Assembly: GCF_004368405.1 (NCBI RefSeq)
Contig: NZ_SBJH01000059.1
Coordinates: 102,192 to 166,191, forward strand
DNA: 64,000 nt
Direction of reading: 5' to 3'
DNA from: Olivibacter sp. XZL3
GTDB lineage: Bacteria > Bacteroidota > Bacteroidia > Sphingobacteriales > Sphingobacteriaceae
The translations under genes were made by a program, and so were the position numbers. The notes beneath the pieces are model-generated. The model was not told the DNA's origin and did not search any database. It saw only the letters and a list, made by a program, of their open reading frames with translations. Of this stretch, positions 60,748 to 64,000 are shown in pieces. Position 1 is the stretch's first letter, and every line of letters begins with the position of its first letter.

Positions 60748-61857
60748 TTATTCCCGGCTTTTGACGGTTCTTTGGTACTCGGATGGAGTACATCCCAGCT
60801 TGTTTTTGAACTGGCGATAAAATGAAACTTTAGAGTTAAAACCGCTCTGGTAAGCTAATTGTTCAATGGGGGTGTTAGATTCTTGTTCTAATAATCTGCA
60901 TGCGAAGTTTATTCGGGCTTCGTTCATGTAGGAGGTAAAGCTTTTGCCGATCTGCGTATTGAAAACCTGAGAAAGATGGTGCTTCGGTATATTCAAGTGA
61001 TCGCCTAAACGTTCTATGGTGAGGGACGCATCGAGGAATAATTGCTCGTCATGAATGCAGGTTTCCAGCTTTTCTTGATAATGTTGGAGCGCGGTTTTCG
61101 ATAGCGCAGACTTAGCATAACTTCTTTTCTCGACGCTACGGTGTGCCGCTTTTGCTTCGTCTTCCGGCGGCCGATCAAGAGCAACCGCTTTCCGTAGCAG
61201 CGTCACCTTGTGATTGAAAATTAGTAAAGCAAATAAGATGAGCAAACTGTACACAGACAATCTTGGTAAGCTATATGCCCAATAAGATCCCGTTCGATAA
61301 GTCTCTTGTGCGAAATAGATAAAGCTGGCTAATAGCAGCATAAAAGAGGCTTTTCCAAGTATCCCGACGAGTAAGGAGCGGTGAAATTGATTTCTTCTAG
61401 AAAGATAGGCTCCCAAAAGACTGTAAGAGATAAAGGAAACCGCCGTGACTTTGTAGAGATACTGGCGAATAAGCTGTGCGTTGTATGCATGCGGATCGGC
61501 AGCACTGGGTATTCCGGCTACAAAAATGGCTAGAAAAATTAAGAACGGAATGAAGTGGAGGATGGTTTTACGCCGACTAAGCCTATGATGGATGGTCGAT
61601 TGGACGCCCAAAAAATATAAAGGGCCATATACTAAGCCGAAAGGCGCGGCCCAGTCAAGGTAAGGGAGGCGGTGAAAAAATGTGCTGACGATTAAGACGT
61701 AAACCGCATGAATGCTTAAAAACCAGATCGCCCAGTTAATTACGGTTTCCAGCGCGCTTTTTTCTTTGACTTTTAAAGCCAGATACAGGTTGATAAAGCA
61801 AATGGTGACAAGCGTTACCAACGCCCAGTTTATCAGAGTGAATGCAAATGTCGTCAT
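60748..61857 (-). CDS. Membrane-bound AraC-family regulator
   Basis: A 369-residue protein. Residues 1-225 contain about seven hydrophobic helices, and residues about 265-365 form an AraC DNA-binding domain: LTIERLGDHLNIPKHHLSQVFNTQIG and TPIEQLAYQSGFNSKVSFYRQFKNKLGCTPSEY. Such proteins are thought to sense a membrane or periplasmic signal and bind DNA from the membrane. It starts 7 bases after the stop of a paralogue, so they share a transcript. Confidence 0.9.
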   Translation of the reverse strand: MTTFAFTLINWALVTLVTICFINLYLALKVKEKSALETVINWAIWFLSIHAVYVLIVSTFFHRLPYLDWAAPFGLVYGPLYFLGVQSTIHHRLSRRKTILHFIPFLIFLAIFVAGIPSAADPHAYNAQLIRQYLYKVTAVSFISYSLLGAYLSRRNQFHRSLLVGILGKASFMLLLASFIYFAQETYRTGSYWAYSLPRLSVYSLLILFALLIFNHKVTLLRKAVALDRPPEDEAKAAHRSVEKRSYAKSALSKTALQHYQEKLETCIHDEQLFLDASLTIERLGDHLNIPKHHLSQVFNTQIGKSFTSYMNEARINFACRLLEQESNTPIEQLAYQSGFNSKVSFYRQFKNKLGCTPSEYQRTVKSRE

Positions 61858-61864
61858 GTTTAAC

Positions 61865-62896
61865 TCAGGCCGATTTACTTTCTACGGATTTTCTGTAAGC
61901 ATTCGGAGCGCAGCCTTCAAGCATTTTGAAATACCGGTTGAATGAGCTTTTGGAACGGAACCCCGATTGACGGGCGATGTGCTCGAGCGTCAGCTTCCCA
62001 AAAATATCTTCCTCGATCAATTTCTTTGCATATGCGATTCGATATACGGCCAGCAGCTCGTAAAAGTTCTTTCCCAAGTGTTCGTTCATTGCTTTTGAAC
62101 AGGCCTGTGGAGAGCTGTTAATGTGTTGTGCCAATTTTTGCAGCGTTAAGCTATCATCTAAATAAATTGGGGTTTGTGCTAGACAACGTTGAATTGCTGA
62201 AACAATCGGAGCGCTCGCATTTGTGTCAAGATCGGGCTTTGATATCGATGCTTGGGCCTTGAACATGTTTAAGTTGGCCGCGTAGAAATAGCTCGCAATA
62301 TATAAGCCAGCCAATGCGAGGAGCAGATAAATGAGATATGGAAGATTTATACCTCCATAGCGATGCTCGAAGGGGGCGGTAGCAAAAAGGAAGAGCGGAA
62401 CCGAAACGCAAAAACTCAAAACCGTTAGTAGGCTCAAAAAGCTATGCTGGGGCGATAAGGTATCGGACGGATTTTTTACATGCCTATAGGCAATCAGTAA
62501 TGAATAAATCGAGATAGACAAAGGCATAGCGAATAGGTACAGCGGATAGTAAAAATCTTCGAGAAAGGGGGCGGATATGGCAAAGTGAAAAGCGATGGTA
62601 TAGCAAAAATACATTAAGGATAAGAAAAGATAGGGAATATAATGGATGCGCGAAAAAGTCTTGCCATCCAGTGCGAGCGAACTTTGATACAATAGCGGGC
62701 CGTATAATAAGCCGATTGGACTGCCGATGTTAACAATAATATATAAAATGTGGAATAATAAGAGAACAAAGAGGAACGCCAGCACATTGTTAAACCTAAA
62801 ATGCTGATGTTTCGTAAGTGTGCCGTTTACATTTAAGAAATAAAGGAATAAAATAATCTGAAAGAGAACGTTGGTGTAAAAAGTAGCATCCAGCAT
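61865..62896 (-). CDS. Membrane-bound AraC-family regulator, upstream paralogue
   Basis: I choose ATG 62896 (MLDATFYTNVLFQIILFLYFL). The longer frame begins with TTG at 62941, which lies inside a TATATTTG promoter-like box and so cannot be translated if that box is used. The 343-residue product has about seven membrane helices in residues 1-215 and an AraC domain at the end: LQKLAQHINSSPQACSKAMNEHLG and LTLEHIARQSGFRSKSSFNRYFKMLEGCAPNAYRK. It is the first gene of the pair. Confidence 0.88.
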   Translation of the reverse strand: MLDATFYTNVLFQIILFLYFLNVNGTLTKHQHFRFNNVLAFLFVLLLFHILYIIVNIGSPIGLLYGPLLYQSSLALDGKTFSRIHYIPYLFLSLMYFCYTIAFHFAISAPFLEDFYYPLYLFAMPLSISIYSLLIAYRHVKNPSDTLSPQHSFLSLLTVLSFCVSVPLFLFATAPFEHRYGGINLPYLIYLLLALAGLYIASYFYAANLNMFKAQASISKPDLDTNASAPIVSAIQRCLAQTPIYLDDSLTLQKLAQHINSSPQACSKAMNEHLGKNFYELLAVYRIAYAKKLIEEDIFGKLTLEHIARQSGFRSKSSFNRYFKMLEGCAPNAYRKSVESKSA

Positions 62897-62938
62897 GATC
62901 GATAAGATACTTCGTGACGATTTAAGGACAGTCCTAGG

Positions 62939-62946
62939 CAAATATA
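62939..62946 (-). promoter_or_regulatory. Candidate -7 box of the tandem AraC operon
   Basis: Minus-strand TATATTTG matches TAnnTTTG. It places the transcription start near 62932, which supports the ATG at 62896 as the true start. Confidence 0.45.
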
Positions 62947-63134
62947 CTTAAAATAGGCGGAGGCGATGTCTACAGATTTAGATTACAAGGTGTGAAAAAG
63001 TGCGAAACGCTTAAAAGAGCAACACCGCTATACAGCGCTTCAATTGTCTGGCTAACCGTAAAAAGCGGGCTTGCCTGCGGTAGGTAAGGGGAAGATCCGT
63101 CGAATACACTGGGGTTTTTGGATCAAGAACGGAC

Positions 63135-63851
63135 CTATTCTGAAGAGCGTTTATCGTTATCAAGCGCCGCAGAAGCATGCCTGAAACTGTTCCATAACTG
63201 CGCATCCGGGATAGCCGCTTCGAGGGAAATGGGCTGCTGACTTATCGGGTGAGTGAAGCGCAATTGTTTCGCATGAAGGGCAATTGCTTTTCTCGGTTTT
63301 TCACGCGGAAAGCCGTATTTGTAATCGCCGACTATGGGGCAGCCGATGGCCGCTAACTGGGCTCTGATTTGATGTGTACGACCTGTAAAAGGGAAGACCT
63401 CGATTAGAAAGAAGTGATTCGCTTCTTCGAGCAGGCGATAGGCCAATGTTGCCTCGACGCTATGGGCTTGAGGCTCATTGTGGGTAAAGGTAATATTCTG
63501 CTCTTTGTCTCTCGTTAACCAGTGCACAAGTGTATCGGAAGGAATAGCCGGGCGGTTGGCCACAATGGCCCAGTAGGTTTTTTTGACTTGTTTTGCTTTG
63601 AACAGTGCAATCATCCCTGCTAAAGCCTCGGACGTTTTTGCAAAAAGTAACAATCCGCTGACCCGACGATCGAGTCGATGAACCGCCCGTACCTGAATCG
63701 TCTGATGATGTTTTTCGCTCAAAAAAGCACTTAACATCTCTTCTAAGGCTGTTTTTTCTTTGGCAGACGCCTCCACCAAATAACCGGATGGCTTGTTAAT
63801 GGCGACTAAATGCGCGTCTTCATAAAGGATGTGTTGGTCTAATATAGGCAT
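63135..63851 (-). CDS. RluA-family pseudouridine synthase
   Basis: A 238-residue RNA pseudouridine synthase. The catalytic aspartate lies in VHRLDRRVSGLLLFAKT, followed by KTYWAIVANRP and the family-typical FPFTGRTHQIRAQLAAIGCPIVGDYKYG near residue 160. It lacks an N-terminal S4 domain, like short RluA-type enzymes (TruC, YqcB-like). It isomerises uridine in tRNA or rRNA; the target site cannot be read from sequence. Confidence 0.93.
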   Translation of the reverse strand: MPILDQHILYEDAHLVAINKPSGYLVEASAKEKTALEEMLSAFLSEKHHQTIQVRAVHRLDRRVSGLLLFAKTSEALAGMIALFKAKQVKKTYWAIVANRPAIPSDTLVHWLTRDKEQNITFTHNEPQAHSVEATLAYRLLEEANHFFLIEVFPFTGRTHQIRAQLAAIGCPIVGDYKYGFPREKPRKAIALHAKQLRFTHPISQQPISLEAAIPDAQLWNSFRHASAALDNDKRSSE

Positions 63852-63908
63852 AAGAACGATTCGCAGTTATCAACGCAAAGATAATGAAAAGATCGGAATG
63901 AGTGGTAA

Positions 63909-64000
63909 GGCGGAAGGTATAAGGTATAAGTGTCTTGTCCTGATATAGGTTGACAGTTTATTATTTACAAACTGACAAGCATGATGGCGAAATTACAGAG
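63909..64000. other. Right edge: heptamers and possible insertion-sequence end
   Basis: GGCGGAA, GGTATAA, GGTATAA form a short heptamer run (63909-63929). Directly after, GTGTCTTGTCCTGATATAGG and a GACAGTTT...AAACTG inverted pair resemble an insertion-sequence terminus, and ATG 63978 could begin its gene. Too little is in view to decide. Confidence 0.3.

Overview
The window looks like a chromosome segment from the phylum Bacteroidota, most likely a Sphingobacteriaceae-type bacterium. I infer this from three SusC/SusD pairs, an ECF sigma/FecR regulatory pair, LytTR and membrane-bound AraC regulators, promoter-like boxes of the TAnnTTTG type, and small families typical of that phylum (DUF6520, DUF6266, DUF5675, MauE, ORF6N). 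No rRNA, tRNA or CRISPR array was seen. Genus cannot be fixed by eye.

Layout. 1-16 kb is mostly housekeeping and accessory metabolism: two overlapping glycosyltransferases, a CopA-type copper ATPase, an MDR dehydrogenase fused to a DUF4126-like membrane domain, a flavin-binding PNPOx-fold protein, a two-gene radical-SAM DNA-repair-like operon, a BKACE-family enzyme, a fused inorganic pyrophosphatase, a half-size EamA transporter and a fimbrillin-like lipoprotein. 13.9-16.1 kb looks like decayed mobile DNA (ORF6N gene, XRE repressor with a palindromic operator, a broken small ORF, a compositionally odd patch). 16.2-24.7 kb is a SusC-SusD-TlpA operon facing a DUF6520-MauE-AraC group. 24.9-28.4 kb holds a short peptide gene, a leaky-looking terminator, an acyltransferase-fold enzyme, a LytS/LytTR two-component pair and an excisionase-like HTH protein. 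28.9-31.2 kb is a DUF6266/DUF5675/two-small-membrane-protein module that resembles phage lysis or tail genes. CstA, a lipoprotein and an amidohydrolase follow.

36.4-59 kb is a polysaccharide-utilisation region: ECF sigma and FecR, two SusC/SusD pairs, a beta-propeller glycosidase, a HAD phosphatase, a GH92-type alpha-mannosidase, a clan GH-A glycosidase, an S1-type sulfatase and an aldose epimerase. I infer that it binds, imports and trims a mannose-containing, possibly sulfated glycan. 59-63 kb carries a REC-histidine kinase and two tandem membrane AraC regulators, then an RluA pseudouridine synthase.

The most unusual signal is in the spacers. At least ten contain short arrays with a strict 7-bp period, each with a different heptamer, several beginning at or across a stop codon. 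One reads into a SusC signal region. Other spacers contain a 92-bp triplicate, a TTCG-rich tract with roughly helical spacing, and about 80-bp imperfect palindromes that flank a GIY-YIG endonuclease gene, a layout resembling a REP/RAYT-like cassette.
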